From positions 2,604,001 to 2,668,000 of the forward strand of contig NZ_CP163423.1 of the NCBI RefSeq assembly GCF_041429785.1: a DNA stretch of 64,000 nt, written 5' to 3'. The stretch comes from Fretibacter rubidus. GTDB taxonomy: Bacteria > Pseudomonadota > Alphaproteobacteria > Caulobacterales > Maricaulaceae. Made by a program: the position numbers and the translations under genes. Below are positions 1 to 8,187 of the stretch, in pieces; the first letter of the stretch is position 1; each line of letters opens with the position of its first letter. The notes beneath the pieces are model-generated. The model made no database searches. It was not told where the DNA came from and saw only the letters and a program-made list of their open reading frames with translations.

Positions 1-2
1 CA

Positions 3-1376
3 CTCGGGCCGGATACGCCACGTGATTTCGTGCCTGGTGCTTACAAGCAGAAAGAAGTTGGCTTTAACGCAGACTTTAACTACGGCGTTGATGTCGATGG
101 TTGGGCGTCACCGCTTAACATTGCTTTTGGTGCTGAATACCGCGAAGAAACCTTTGACATCACACAGGGCGACGCTGCGTCATTCGCGCTTGGCCCGCTT
201 GTCTCACAAGGCTTCTCGTCTAGCTCTAACGGTTTTGGCGGCTTTAATAGCTCACAATCCAACAGCCAGGACTTCTATGCGGGTTACCTCGAGCTTGAAG
301 CCGACATCACAGACGCCCTAACCCTACAAGGTGCGATGCGTTATTCTGATTACCAGACATTTGGTGATAGCCTTGATTATAAAATCGCAGGCCTATACCG
401 CGTCAATGACAATGTGACATTGCGGTCAACATACTCCACTGGTTTCCACGCCCCATCTGCGGGTCAGGCAACCGTGCGTAACGTGACGACACAGATCATT
501 AACGGCTCTTTGATTGACCAAGGGACTATCCCGTTAACGACCAATCCTGGTCAATTGGCGGCTGACTTCTTGGAAGATAGCTTTGGTGAGCGTCCAACGC
601 TTGGCACAGAAAAAGCAAAAAACCTGTCATTTGGTACAGCGTTCAGCACAGGCCCAATCTCTTGGACATTTGATTACTTTAACATCAAAGTGGACGACCG
701 TATTGCCCTGTCAGACGACATCGCCTTTATTGATGCGCTGAACTTCTTGGCGGCAAACGAAGGTGTCACAGATTATGACAACTCGACCGTTGCAAATGCC
801 TTGACAGACCTAGCGTCTGCTGGCGCGCTGGTTCGTGGTGATTACGTTGGTTTTGAAGACCTGACAGAGTTCCGTTTCTTCACCAACTCATTCTCGACCA
901 AAACACAAGGCATTGACATCGTCGCAGAAGCACCCCTTGATTTCGGTCAAAGCGGTCAAACATCAATGAAGCTTGCGGCGAACTACACCAATACTGTCGT
1001 GACAGATTTGGGTGTCGTGGCACCTATCGATGCCAACCGCCGCTTGGCGCTGGAAGAGTTACTACCAGAATGGCGTGGTAATCTAACGGTCAATCACCAA
1101 CAGGGCATGTGGCGTGGTTTGCTTCGTGCAAATTACTACGGCCCATGGTTTGACAATGGCAATGGTTACGCCGTCGGCGGAGAGTTCCTCTTTGACGCAG
1201 AAATCGGTGCAGAAGTTTATGAAGGTGTTGAGCTGATCCTCGGCGCGCAAAACTTCCTGAACAACTACCCGGATGAGAACCCAGGCCAAACAGGCACAGG
1301 TCAACTTTACCCAGAAGCCGGTCCGTTCGGCTTTAATGGTGGCCAGTATTACGTGAAAGCGCGCTACACATTCTAA
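3..1376 (+). CDS. TonB-dependent receptor, C-terminal part (5' end outside window)
   Basis: The frame is open from the window edge, so only about 458 C-terminal residues of the protein are seen; the plug domain and signal peptide lie upstream. The visible part has alternating aromatic/polar beta-strands typical of a 22-strand outer-membrane barrel and a receptor-like block near residue 130 (TYSTGFHAPSAGQ, the usual RxxxSxGFRxP-type region). It ends in YTF with a terminal aromatic, the outer-membrane insertion signal. Such receptors import siderophores, vitamins or oligosaccharides using TonB energy. The substrate cannot be told from this part. A strong terminator follows directly, so this is the last gene of its transcript. 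Confidence 0.9.
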   Translation, partial: LGPDTPRDFVPGAYKQKEVGFNADFNYGVDVDGWASPLNIAFGAEYREETFDITQGDAASFALGPLVSQGFSSSSNGFGGFNSSQSNSQDFYAGYLELEADITDALTLQGAMRYSDYQTFGDSLDYKIAGLYRVNDNVTLRSTYSTGFHAPSAGQATVRNVTTQIINGSLIDQGTIPLTTNPGQLAADFLEDSFGERPTLGTEKAKNLSFGTAFSTGPISWTFDYFNIKVDDRIALSDDIAFIDALNFLAANEGVTDYDNSTVANALTDLASAGALVRGDYVGFEDLTEFRFFTNSFSTKTQGIDIVAEAPLDFGQSGQTSMKLAANYTNTVVTDLGVVAPIDANRRLALEELLPEWRGNLTVNHQQGMWRGLLRANYYGPWFDNGNGYAVGGEFLFDAEIGAEVYEGVELILGAQNFLNNYPDENPGQTGTGQLYPEAGPFGFNGGQYYVKARYTF

Positions 1377-1400
1377 GCGCTTGTAACAGCTAAAATTAGA

Positions 1401-1432
1401 AAGCCCCGCTCAAACGAGTGGGGCTTTTTTAT
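1401..1432 (+). terminator. Rho-independent terminator of the TonB-dependent receptor gene
   Basis: The stem AAGCCCCGCTC pairs with GAGTGGGGCTT (one G-T wobble) around a 4-nt loop and runs into a tract of T residues. It starts about 25 nt after the receptor stop codon. Confidence 0.9.
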
Positions 1433-1490
1433 TTGGTATTTACAAAAGCGCAAATGGCAGCACGTCACAGACAAGCAGCGTATGGTCAGT

Positions 1491-1925
1491 CTACCATGCG
1501 CCCAAATCGGTTAACTTCCGACGTAATTCTGCCGGCAATTCGACACCACCTGTGGCTTCGGTCAGGTCTTGGGGAGCGTCTTCTGCTTTGAGGTACCGCC
1601 AGCCTTGGAACGGACGGCGCGGCGCAGGGATAACAGCAACAGGGCCAGGTTCCATAAGAATTGAGCAGCGACGGATACCATCATTGCCGCGTTTTTCCTC
1701 TAGCCCAATAATTTTATTGCGGCACTGAATTTGCCCTTTAATGACCCAATAAATAGAGCCACCGTCGAGCAACGCCTCGACCTGTTTCGGGAACATACGG
1801 GTTACATGTTCATGCACAGGGGATAGGCCGCGAGCTTTGCGCCTGCGCACAACAAGACGCTGCCATTCGGCCAATGTGTCGATGCCCTCAGACCCGACAG
1901 ACAATTTTTGCAAATGCACAGTCAC
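1491..1925 (-). CDS. DUF1489 family protein
   Basis: This 144-residue protein has the features I associate with DUF1489, a conserved alphaproteobacterial family of unknown function: an N-terminal LQKLSVG segment, HVTRMFPK near residue 40, LLDGGSIYWVIKG near residues 53-65, and PRRPFQGWRYL near residue 103. There is no signal peptide or membrane segment, so it is probably cytosolic. The gene converges on the TonB-dependent receptor gene. The family has no assigned reaction, and nothing in the neighbourhood suggests one. The start used is the first ATG. Confidence 0.85.
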   Translation of the reverse strand: MTVHLQKLSVGSEGIDTLAEWQRLVVRRRKARGLSPVHEHVTRMFPKQVEALLDGGSIYWVIKGQIQCRNKIIGLEEKRGNDGIRRCSILMEPGPVAVIPAPRRPFQGWRYLKAEDAPQDLTEATGGVELPAELRRKLTDLGAW

Positions 1926-2121
1926 GTTTTAGTTTACGCAGAAAACGCAAGCTTGGACGAGGGGGCAAAGCAAATAAGATGTGGTTTAAAAAGGTTAACG
2001 TGCTCACGCCGTTTCATTCATCTACGGTTTAAGCTGGATCGATAATGTGTCCTGTGCTTGGGACTTGCCCCTAACCTCGTCCCTTGGCCATTTGTCAAAT
2101 GGGCTCGCAAGAGTAGCACAT

Positions 2122-2241
2122 ACGACTCGCCTGCTGTGGGCTGGCGAGTCGTTTTACATTTCGGGGCGACTCGCCAATTGTGGGCTGGCGAGCCGCTTAC
2201 ATTTTGGGGACAACCCGCCAGTTGTGGGCTGGCGGGTTGTC
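2122..2241. repeat. Three tandem palindromes with a shared loop sequence
   Basis: Three hairpins follow each other: 2122-2152 (10-bp stem), 2166-2196 (11-bp stem with one A-C mismatch) and 2209-2241 (12-bp perfect stem). All three loops contain TGTGGGC, and the spacers share TTACATTT followed by GGG, so this is a degenerate tandem repeat of about 44 bp. The third stem differs in sequence (GACAACCCGCCA) but stays fully paired. The array lies in the gap 1926-2247, which holds no convincing gene; a smaller palindrome (CCATTT-GTC-AAATGG) sits at about 2088-2102. It may terminate transcription of the EF-hand gene on the minus strand, although there is no T tract. Confidence 0.75.
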
Positions 2242-2247
2242 TTAAAG

Positions 2248-2637
2248 TTATTCTTGAGGCGGCGTCTCGGATTTATAATCCATCTCATCGTCCGTCTCAG
2301 ATGTGCCGTCATCCCAGCTGTCATCAACTTCGCCAAGCTCGCCTTTATTCAGGGCGCCGTCAGCATTAAGATCACGCTCTGCAAAAGCGAGGTCGTAATC
2401 ACCTGTTGCGACAAGTGCGGCATGCGCTTCATCACCCTCGGCAGCTTTGGCTTCGACATAGGCGATAAATTCACCACGGTTGAGCATGCCGTTTTGGTCG
2501 ACATCAGCGGACTCAAAAGCTGTTTTTACAGGTTCATCTGAAGCCGCCATATCTGGATTTGCAGCACAAGCAACTGTGGCGCTACCGCCGGTCAAAGCGA
2601 GGATCAATAGGGGTCGTATAAATGTCATCTTTGGCAT
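2248..2637 (-). CDS. Small secreted EF-hand protein
   Basis: The start at 2637 is chosen because GGAGG lies 5 nt upstream; the open frame extends further but without a ribosome site. The 129-residue product begins with an export signal ending near VACA-ANPD; a lipoprotein signal at that cysteine is possible but the box is weak. Two EF-hand loops are visible, DVDQNGMLNRGEF and DLNADGALNKGEL, each with acidic or Asn ligands at 1, 3, 5 and a Glu at 12. It is therefore a predicted periplasmic calcium-binding protein. The C-terminus is highly acidic. It is a single-gene unit with a palindrome array directly after its stop codon. Confidence 0.8.
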   Translation of the reverse strand: MPKMTFIRPLLILALTGGSATVACAANPDMAASDEPVKTAFESADVDQNGMLNRGEFIAYVEAKAAEGDEAHAALVATGDYDLAFAERDLNADGALNKGELGEVDDSWDDGTSETDDEMDYKSETPPQE

Positions 2638-2912
2638 AATTGCCTCCATGTAGATGCCCCCCGGCCCGTTAATCATGACCCGTTTTTAAAAACCCTCAAG
2701 TGAACGCTTTGCAATGTTGCTGACATGTAAAACCTGCCATGTTTTGGGCACAATCAGGGCTAAACCCGTCAAACATCTGTCAAATTGCCGTCCACAATTT
2801 AGCCGTGCTTTGGTAAGGTTACGGAAAGCGAAGATTAAATCTGACGCTTTAGCCAAAAGAATTTAGACCCATCCGCATAAAATGAGCGAAAAGTGGCTAA
2901 GATTCACAAAAG

Positions 2913-3497
2913 CTATTGCGCGATTAAGTAGTCAATTAAGGCCAAGGCCTCTTCCGAACTCCAATCCGCTTCACCTGACAAGCGCGCAACCTCGCGTCCT
3001 GTGCGATTATAAAGGATAGTGGTCGGAAACCCTGGCAAAACCAGCTCACCCGTCATACGAAAGGTTTTATCATGCCAAAGCGCCATATCATTAATGCCGT
3101 TTTCATCCGCCCATTCACGCGCCATCTCTTTATTGCGGTCAACACTAATGCCGACGACTTGAAAGTCGGAGCCGCCCCGTAGCCGTTGTAATTCATCCAG
3201 CGAGGGCATTTCAGCGACACAAGGCGGGCACCATGTGGCCCACGCATTTAGCAACACCACCTTGCCGTCATAATCGGACAAGGTGACTGCCTCCCCTGTC
3301 ACGGTATCAAAGGGTAAACTAGCGGGCCGAGTTGGCGGCACGTCAAGTGTGGTCAAACCTTTCAATGTTTTGACAGCAAAGCGGTCAAGTGCGCCTTCTG
3401 GCCCTTGGCAGGATTGCACAATCACGCCAAACAGGGCAAAGACACCAAATAAAATCATCGCCCGAATGGCGTTCCCTAATGTGAATAAACGAGACAT
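2913..3497 (-). CDS. TlpA/ResA-like membrane-anchored thiol-disulfide oxidoreductase
   Basis: The protein of about 194 residues has one N-terminal membrane anchor (residues 11-29) and a periplasmic thioredoxin fold with the WCPPC active site (Cys90 and Cys93), as in TlpA/ResA proteins that keep cytochrome c or other envelope thiols reduced. Later it has the FPTTILY segment holding the cis-proline. The open frame runs upstream into argH, but the hydrophobic anchor and size favour one of three consecutive ATGs at 3497, 3500 or 3503. The gene diverges from argH with essentially no spacer, as often seen next to argH in this class. The precise redox partner is unknown. Confidence 0.85.
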   Translation of the reverse strand: MSRLFTLGNAIRAMILFGVFALFGVIVQSCQGPEGALDRFAVKTLKGLTTLDVPPTRPASLPFDTVTGEAVTLSDYDGKVVLLNAWATWCPPCVAEMPSLDELQRLRGGSDFQVVGISVDRNKEMAREWADENGINDMALWHDKTFRMTGELVLPGFPTTILYNRTGREVARLSGEADWSSEEALALIDYLIAQ

Positions 3498-3501
3498 CAT
3501 C

Positions 3502-4926
3502 ATGACTGATACATCTAAGGTAAATAGCGACCAAACAAAAGCATCAGTAGGCCAAAAAATGTGGGGTGGACGATTTAGCGCAGAGCCGGGCGAATTGATG
3601 CAAGCCATTAATGTCTCAATTGATTTTGACTGCAAACTTGCCGCCCAAGATATCGCGGGATCCAAAGCCCATTCTAATATGCTAGCCGCGCAAAGGATTA
3701 TCACGAGCGATGATCGCGACGCCATTCACAAAGGCCTGACCGAGATTGAAGCCGAAATTAATGACGGCACCTTCCCGTGGTCGCGAGAGCTAGAAGATAT
3801 TCACCTAAATATCGAAGCGCGCCTACGTGATAAAATCGGCGATGCGGCAGGGCGGCTACACACGGGTCGGTCACGCAATGACCAAGTCGCAACAGATTTT
3901 CGCCTTTGGGTGCGCGATGCGCTGGATAATTTTGACGCCCAGATTGATACACTCCAACGTGCCCTATTGTCGCAAGCGGCAGGCAACACGGATACCATCA
4001 TGCCCGGCTTTACCCATTTGCAAAACGCACAACCCGTGACCTTTGGCCATCATATGCTCGCCTATTTGGAGATGTTCGCGCGTGACCGTTCGCGCCTTGC
4101 TGATTGCCGCGCGCGTATGAATGAAAGCCCGCTAGGTGCCGCCGCCTTGGCTGGCACGCCCTATCCGATTAACCGCGATATGACAGCAGAGGCGCTTGGC
4201 TTTGACCGCCCGATGGCCAATTCGCTTGACGCTGTGTCTGCGCGTGATTTTGCGATGGAAGCGCTTTCTGCGGCCACAATTTGCGCTACGCATTTATCAC
4301 GCTTATCAGAAGAAATCGTAATTTGGACCAGCGCGCAATTTGGCTTCATCACCCTGACCGATGCCTTTACAACAGGCAGCTCTATCATGCCGCAAAAACG
4401 TAACCCCGACGCAGCGGAATTAATTCGCGCGAAAGTCGGCCGCATTATGGGGGCGATGACAACACTGACCATTGTCATGAAAGGTCTGCCGCTGGCTTAT
4501 TCCAAAGACATGCAAGAAGATAAAGAACCCGTCTTTGATGCTTTCGAGGCACTATCCCTAGGACTGGCTGCAATGGCAGGCATGGTCAGTGATATGCACC
4601 CCAATAAAGACCGCTTAGCAGAGGCTGCAGGCGCGGCCTATTCCACGGCGACAGATCTGGCCGATTGGCTCGTGCGGTCGCTGAACATGCCGTTTCGCGA
4701 CGCCCATCACGTCACCGGCACAATTGTGGCGCTAGCCGAACAAAAGGCTAAAACGCTCGACGCGCTGACATTATCTGAAATGCAAAGCGTGGAACCGCGT
4801 ATCACCGATGATGTCTATTCGGTCCTCTCGCCGCTCGCCTCTGCCAGTTCGCGCGTCAGCTACGGCGGCACAGCACCGAGTGAAGTGGAAAAGCAAGTCA
4901 CGCGCTGGCAAGAAATTTTAGCGTAA
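3502..4926 (+). CDS. argH: Argininosuccinate lyase
   Basis: ArgH splits argininosuccinate into arginine and fumarate, the last step of arginine synthesis. The 474-residue product has the fumarase-superfamily signature [11 protein letters not shown] at residues 292-302, the N-terminal MWGGRFS motif at 20-26 and [15 protein letters not shown] in the first third. The start at ATG 3502 gives a normal family length; a longer frame back to 3283 only reads through tlpA on the other strand. The Shine-Dalgarno is weak. The NUDIX gene begins 5 nt after the stop, so the two are probably cotranscribed. Confidence 0.97.
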   Translation: MTDTSKVNSDQTKASVGQKMWGGRFSAEPGELMQAINVSIDFDCKLAAQDIAGSKAHSNMLAAQRIITSDDRDAIHKGLTEIEAEINDGTFPWSRELEDIHLNIEARLRDKIGDAAGRLHTGRSRNDQVATDFRLWVRDALDNFDAQIDTLQRALLSQAAGNTDTIMPGFTHLQNAQPVTFGHHMLAYLEMFARDRSRLADCRARMNESPLGAAALAGTPYPINRDMTAEALGFDRPMANSLDAVSARDFAMEALSAATICATHLSRLSEEIVIWTSAQFGFITLTDAFTTGSSIMPQKRNPDAAELIRAKVGRIMGAMTTLTIVMKGLPLAYSKDMQEDKEPVFDAFEALSLGLAAMAGMVSDMHPNKDRLAEAAGAAYSTATDLADWLVRSLNMPFRDAHHVTGTIVALAEQKAKTLDALTLSEMQSVEPRITDDVYSVLSPLASASSRVSYGGTAPSEVEKQVTRWQEILA

Positions 4927-4931
4927 AACCT

Positions 4932-5504
4932 ATGTCTTCTGATTTTGATGAAACGCGTGATCCTTGGACACGGCTTTCCAAACGCGTGGTCTTTGACAGC
5001 CCTTGGATAACTGTTGAGGATCACACATGTCGCGACCCGGCGGGCAATGACACACAATACGGCGTCGTGCGGTTTAAAAACCGTGCCGTCGGCGTAATAC
5101 CCCTACATGATGACGGCACCATCACACTTGTTGGGCAATACCGCTTCGCACTGGAACAATATTCATGGGAGTTTCCCGAAGGCGGCTGCCCACAAGGTCG
5201 CGACATGATAGACACAGCCGCAATGGAACTGTCAGAGGAAACAGGACTGCGCGCCGAAAGCCTGACCCATTTCATGGATTACCATTTATCCAATTCGGTC
5301 ACTGACGAATCTGGTGCGCTTTACCTTGCGCGCGGCTTAACGCAAGGCGAGGCGCATCCAGAGGATAGCGAAGAATTGCATATCCGCCGCGTCACTTTAG
5401 ACGCACTTTTAAAAGAAATAGAGGCAGGCAAAATCACAGATTCGATTACGGTTATGGGCGCGTATAAACTGGCGCTTTGGCGGGCCGAAGTAAAGCTTGA
5501 TTAA
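4932..5504 (+). CDS. NUDIX hydrolase (ADP-ribose pyrophosphatase-like)
   Basis: The 190-residue protein has a NUDIX fold: WEFPEGGCPQG followed by AAMELSEETGL. Against the consensus GX5EX7REUXEEXGU the catalytic E-x2-EE core is kept, but the first Glu is Arg and the Arg before the core is Met. The ADP-ribose/nucleotide-sugar pyrophosphatase subfamily is suggested by the EFPEGG segment. It lies 5 nt downstream of argH and overlaps the convergent DUF1289 gene by 4 nt at its 3' end. The substrate cannot be told; housecleaning of ADP-sugars is the usual role. Confidence 0.85.
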   Translation: MSSDFDETRDPWTRLSKRVVFDSPWITVEDHTCRDPAGNDTQYGVVRFKNRAVGVIPLHDDGTITLVGQYRFALEQYSWEFPEGGCPQGRDMIDTAAMELSEETGLRAESLTHFMDYHLSNSVTDESGALYLARGLTQGEAHPEDSEELHIRRVTLDALLKEIEAGKITDSITVMGAYKLALWRAEVKLD

Positions 5505-5725
5505 TCCGCGTCTATGCTGTCGGGGCTTTCGGGGTCGATTCCCATGTCTTTTAGACGCGCGGATAACTCGGTCATAATAAACTGGCGCTGCACGTCTGAA
5601 TATCGTGTCCAGCGCGCAATTTCCTCGCGTGACCGACCGCACCCTTTGCAGAGGCCGCGCTCTAAGTCCAAATCACAGATAAGCTTGCAAGGGCTCTCGA
5701 TTTGCGGGGTCATGGATAGGCTCAT
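5501..5725 (-). CDS. DUF1289 family protein (cysteine-rich, Fe-S-like)
   Basis: This 74-residue protein carries the DUF1289 pattern SPCKLICDLD followed by GLCKGCGRSREEIARW, with four conserved cysteines that could bind a metal. Members are small proteins of unknown function. Its start codon overlaps the stop of the upstream gene in an ATGA arrangement, indicating translational coupling. A second in-frame ATG five codons later is also possible. Its end overlaps the NUDIX gene on the other strand. Confidence 0.85.
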   Translation of the reverse strand: MSLSMTPQIESPCKLICDLDLERGLCKGCGRSREEIARWTRYSDVQRQFIMTELSARLKDMGIDPESPDSIDAD

Positions 5726-6096
5726 GACTTTGCGGCCTTTTTTGCTTTGCGGGCACGGAGCATCGCTACCCGCTCATCATGGCGAGATAACAGATACCAC
5801 CATTCCTCACCGTCTCTGTCAATTTTCTTGGCGCCGACTTCATGCAGAAACTTGCGCACATCATTGTCATCATAGCCAACGATGGGACGACGTAATGCGT
5901 CAAAGCTACGATCAGTGAAACTGCTGTGACTTAGCATTTCAGTCAGAAGGCTTTTGACGACTTCCGCACTTTGGTTTTTGAGCTTGAACATGTTTATGTC
6001 GTGTTTGAACCGCTTAGTTTGCAAAGCGTAATTCATGACACCCGAAATTAGGCCGCCAATCACAACACCAAGTAAGGCCCAGAGCGGCGCACTCAT
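5722..6096 (-). CDS. Hypothetical single-pass membrane protein
   Basis: I do not recognise this family. The 124-residue product starts at ATG 6096, which overlaps the stop codon of the upstream DUF2891 gene (ATGA); the longer frame lies inside that gene. It has one N-terminal membrane helix (about residues 4-24), then a charged region predicted to be helical, a YLLSRHDERVAMLRAR segment and a lysine/alanine-rich tail. It is sandwiched in a three-gene overlapping unit between DUF2891 and DUF1289 genes. Confidence 0.7.
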   Translation of the reverse strand: MSAPLWALLGVVIGGLISGVMNYALQTKRFKHDINMFKLKNQSAEVVKSLLTEMLSHSSFTDRSFDALRRPIVGYDDNDVRKFLHEVGAKKIDRDGEEWWYLLSRHDERVAMLRARKAKKAAKS

Positions 6097-7304
6097 TCTT
6101 GCCAACCGCGGTCCGTCATTAGGTAAGTCGCAAAACTCGCGAGCCAATGCGAGCCTGCGTAATGCTCGTCACTAACGGCAGCGACACCTGTATCGGCATG
6201 GATTTTAGCTGCCGCTACTAATGACGCTTTGCGCGGGTCCCCATCTGGCAAAGCGCGCGCAATATTATAAAGATTCCATGCGCGGGAGGAATTCACCCCG
6301 TCCAAATGCACCAGCTTTCCGTCTGTTATATCGTTGACAATGCCTGGCGCAAGCCAATCACCCGAACCGTCTGTTGGCACAGCGGGCATATAGGCGGTAA
6401 ACCAGACGTCAAAATCACTGGGGCTTAGGATGCGCCGCATCAAATCAGCGGTCATAAGACACGGCGAAAGAAAATCCTCTCCGCTAGGTTCATAATCCAG
6501 CGGGCAATTGACGTCGTCCTTATGAAACGCGAGCGATTTCTCAATGATTAACCGCTCCATTTTGGTATCACCCGCCGCCCGCGCCCAATCGAGCATAAGC
6601 CCAAAGGCAAAGGCGCTTTGATTATGGGTGCCAAGGCGAATCGGATAAGCGAGTTTTGGCAACCATTCATTGAGGCTATCTGCGATATCGCGTTCGAGCG
6701 GCATCAGGCGGTCTAGCCAAATTTTTGCTTGTGGAGCAAGTGAACTATCGCTGGCTGACACTTCACGGAGTTCCGCCGTCAGTTGTAAGAACCACGCCAA
6801 ACCGTAAGGCCGTTCCCATGACCCGCGTGCGGGGCGGGCAAAATTGGCAATCTCGCTGTCGATGTTGCTTTGGGTAAAATTGGCGTCAAGCTTGGCAAGC
6901 GCCTCCTCTCGCCAGATTGTATCCTCGGGCGCGTCCCGCAAAAGCCGCACAAGCAACCAATGGCCATGAACCGCACTATGCCAATCAAAACACCCGTAAA
7001 AAACGGGAAAGATGACTTTGGGGCGGCCGATTTCTTCAGCCGTATCGGTTGTACGCGATATCTTATTGGGAAACTCTTGGTCGACACAGTTCACCGCCAA
7101 GGCGGCAAAACGGTCCGCTAATGCGGCGTCTATATCCCCGGGGTAAGAGAGGGCAGCACCCGTTTGCTGCGACATCGCCATATCATCCACAGAACGAGTG
7201 GCGGTGGTCATATCCGGGTCAACAGGCCCACAGGCGGATAGCGCAAGCGCCCCTGTCAATAAAATTGATGGCAGAAGAGTATTTTTCATATTAAGCATAG
7301 ACAT
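6093..7304 (-). CDS. DUF2891 family lipoprotein
   Basis: The product (403 residues, or 398 from the second plausible ATG at 7289) has a lipoprotein signal ending in ALSAC. The body matches what I know of DUF2891: YGCFDWHSAVHGHWLLVRLL near residue 105, ERPYGLAWFLQL, THNQSAFAFGLMLDWAR, YEPSGEDFLSPC and a final HWLASFATYLMT. The helical repeats resemble an alpha/alpha-barrel of glycoside-processing enzymes, but no activity is established. AGG lies upstream of ATG 7304. That start shares the CATG at 7302-7305 with the divergent lyase gene, suggesting the two were acquired as a unit. Confidence 0.85.
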   Translation of the reverse strand: MSMLNMKNTLLPSILLTGALALSACGPVDPDMTTATRSVDDMAMSQQTGAALSYPGDIDAALADRFAALAVNCVDQEFPNKISRTTDTAEEIGRPKVIFPVFYGCFDWHSAVHGHWLLVRLLRDAPEDTIWREEALAKLDANFTQSNIDSEIANFARPARGSWERPYGLAWFLQLTAELREVSASDSSLAPQAKIWLDRLMPLERDIADSLNEWLPKLAYPIRLGTHNQSAFAFGLMLDWARAAGDTKMERLIIEKSLAFHKDDVNCPLDYEPSGEDFLSPCLMTADLMRRILSPSDFDVWFTAYMPAVPTDGSGDWLAPGIVNDITDGKLVHLDGVNSSRAWNLYNIARALPDGDPRKASLVAAAKIHADTGVAAVSDEHYAGSHWLASFATYLMTDRGWQE

Positions 7305-8178
7305 GATTTACCTGTCCCCTTTTAAATTGCAATGCACAGTTTACGCGGCGACTGTGTCCGCAGCCTTATTCCTAGGATCCTGCGCCACAATGGACAGCGA
7401 TACTCCAAAGGGGTTTAGCGCTATGGTGGGATTTGAAAACCCTGATTACGCTGTTGGTGATCCCTATGACGTCACCCGTCAGAAAATGGATTGGACGGTC
7501 AGAGGAAAGCCGAGCCGTATGAACGCGCAGACAACACAAATCACAGATAAGGTCGCTCATAACGGGACGCGCTCATTGAAGATTACCTATGCAGCGAATG
7601 TGCAATCTGTAAAGCAAGCAGCATGGGCGATTGACGGCGCGCAGAGCTACACACTCTCTTACGCTTTACAGTTTGAAGACGGTTTCGCCTTTAACGGACA
7701 GAGCAGCGCAGAAAGCGGAAAAAACGGCGGCAAATTACCTGGTCTTGCGGGACGCGGTGTTGACGGGTCGCTCTGTTCCGGCGGAATGAATTGCGCAAAC
7801 GGCGGCGGATTCACAGCCCGGTTAATGTGGCGCACGGACGGCGAGGCCGTTCTATATTTATATGACCACTTAAAAAGCTTAAATGGGCGTAAATGGGGTG
7901 AGAATATTGCCTTTAAAAACAATTCGCGGTTCATCCCCGGACGGTGGCATCACATCAAACAAACGGTCACGCTTAATACGCCCGGACAAGCCAATGGTCG
8001 TATTGATATTTGGATGGACGGCCAGAAAACAGTCACCGTCAAAGACCGCGAGATTGTTGCACGCGGTGAGGACATTGACACAGTCTTATTTAGCACCTTC
8101 TTTGGCGGCAATAGCCAGCCGTGGTTTCCCAGCACACCACAAACCGCCTATTTCGACGATTTTGCGGTGCGTCCGTAA
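7303..8178 (+). CDS. Polysaccharide lyase family 14-like lipoprotein
   Basis: Starting at ATG 7303 the protein has 291 residues, with a lipobox FLGSC after an export signal. The later part matches PL14-type glucuronan/alginate lyases: GGKLPGLAGRG, GFTARLMWR near the middle, PGRWHHIKQTVTLNTPG, DIWMDGQKT and a C-terminal FFGG...YFDDFAV. Such enzymes cleave uronate-rich polysaccharides in a beta jelly roll. Membrane-anchored placement suggests action in the periplasm or on the surface. The start codon overlaps that of the divergent DUF2891 gene; a later TTG start within the signal peptide cannot be excluded. Confidence 0.75.
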   Translation: MIYLSPFKLQCTVYAATVSAALFLGSCATMDSDTPKGFSAMVGFENPDYAVGDPYDVTRQKMDWTVRGKPSRMNAQTTQITDKVAHNGTRSLKITYAANVQSVKQAAWAIDGAQSYTLSYALQFEDGFAFNGQSSAESGKNGGKLPGLAGRGVDGSLCSGGMNCANGGGFTARLMWRTDGEAVLYLYDHLKSLNGRKWGENIAFKNNSRFIPGRWHHIKQTVTLNTPGQANGRIDIWMDGQKTVTVKDREIVARGEDIDTVLFSTFFGGNSQPWFPSTPQTAYFDDFAVRP

Positions 8179-8187
8179 CGCGGTTCT

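Noticed and set aside
2122-2241. CRISPR-like array
   Set aside because: Repeats are palindromes separated by short, similar spacers; no unique spacers of 30 bp and no cas genes in the window.
2047-2541. Plus-strand frame of 164 codons over the palindrome array
   Set aside because: It lies opposite the EF-hand gene and runs through the hairpin array; Trp/Gly repeats in it come from the palindromes.
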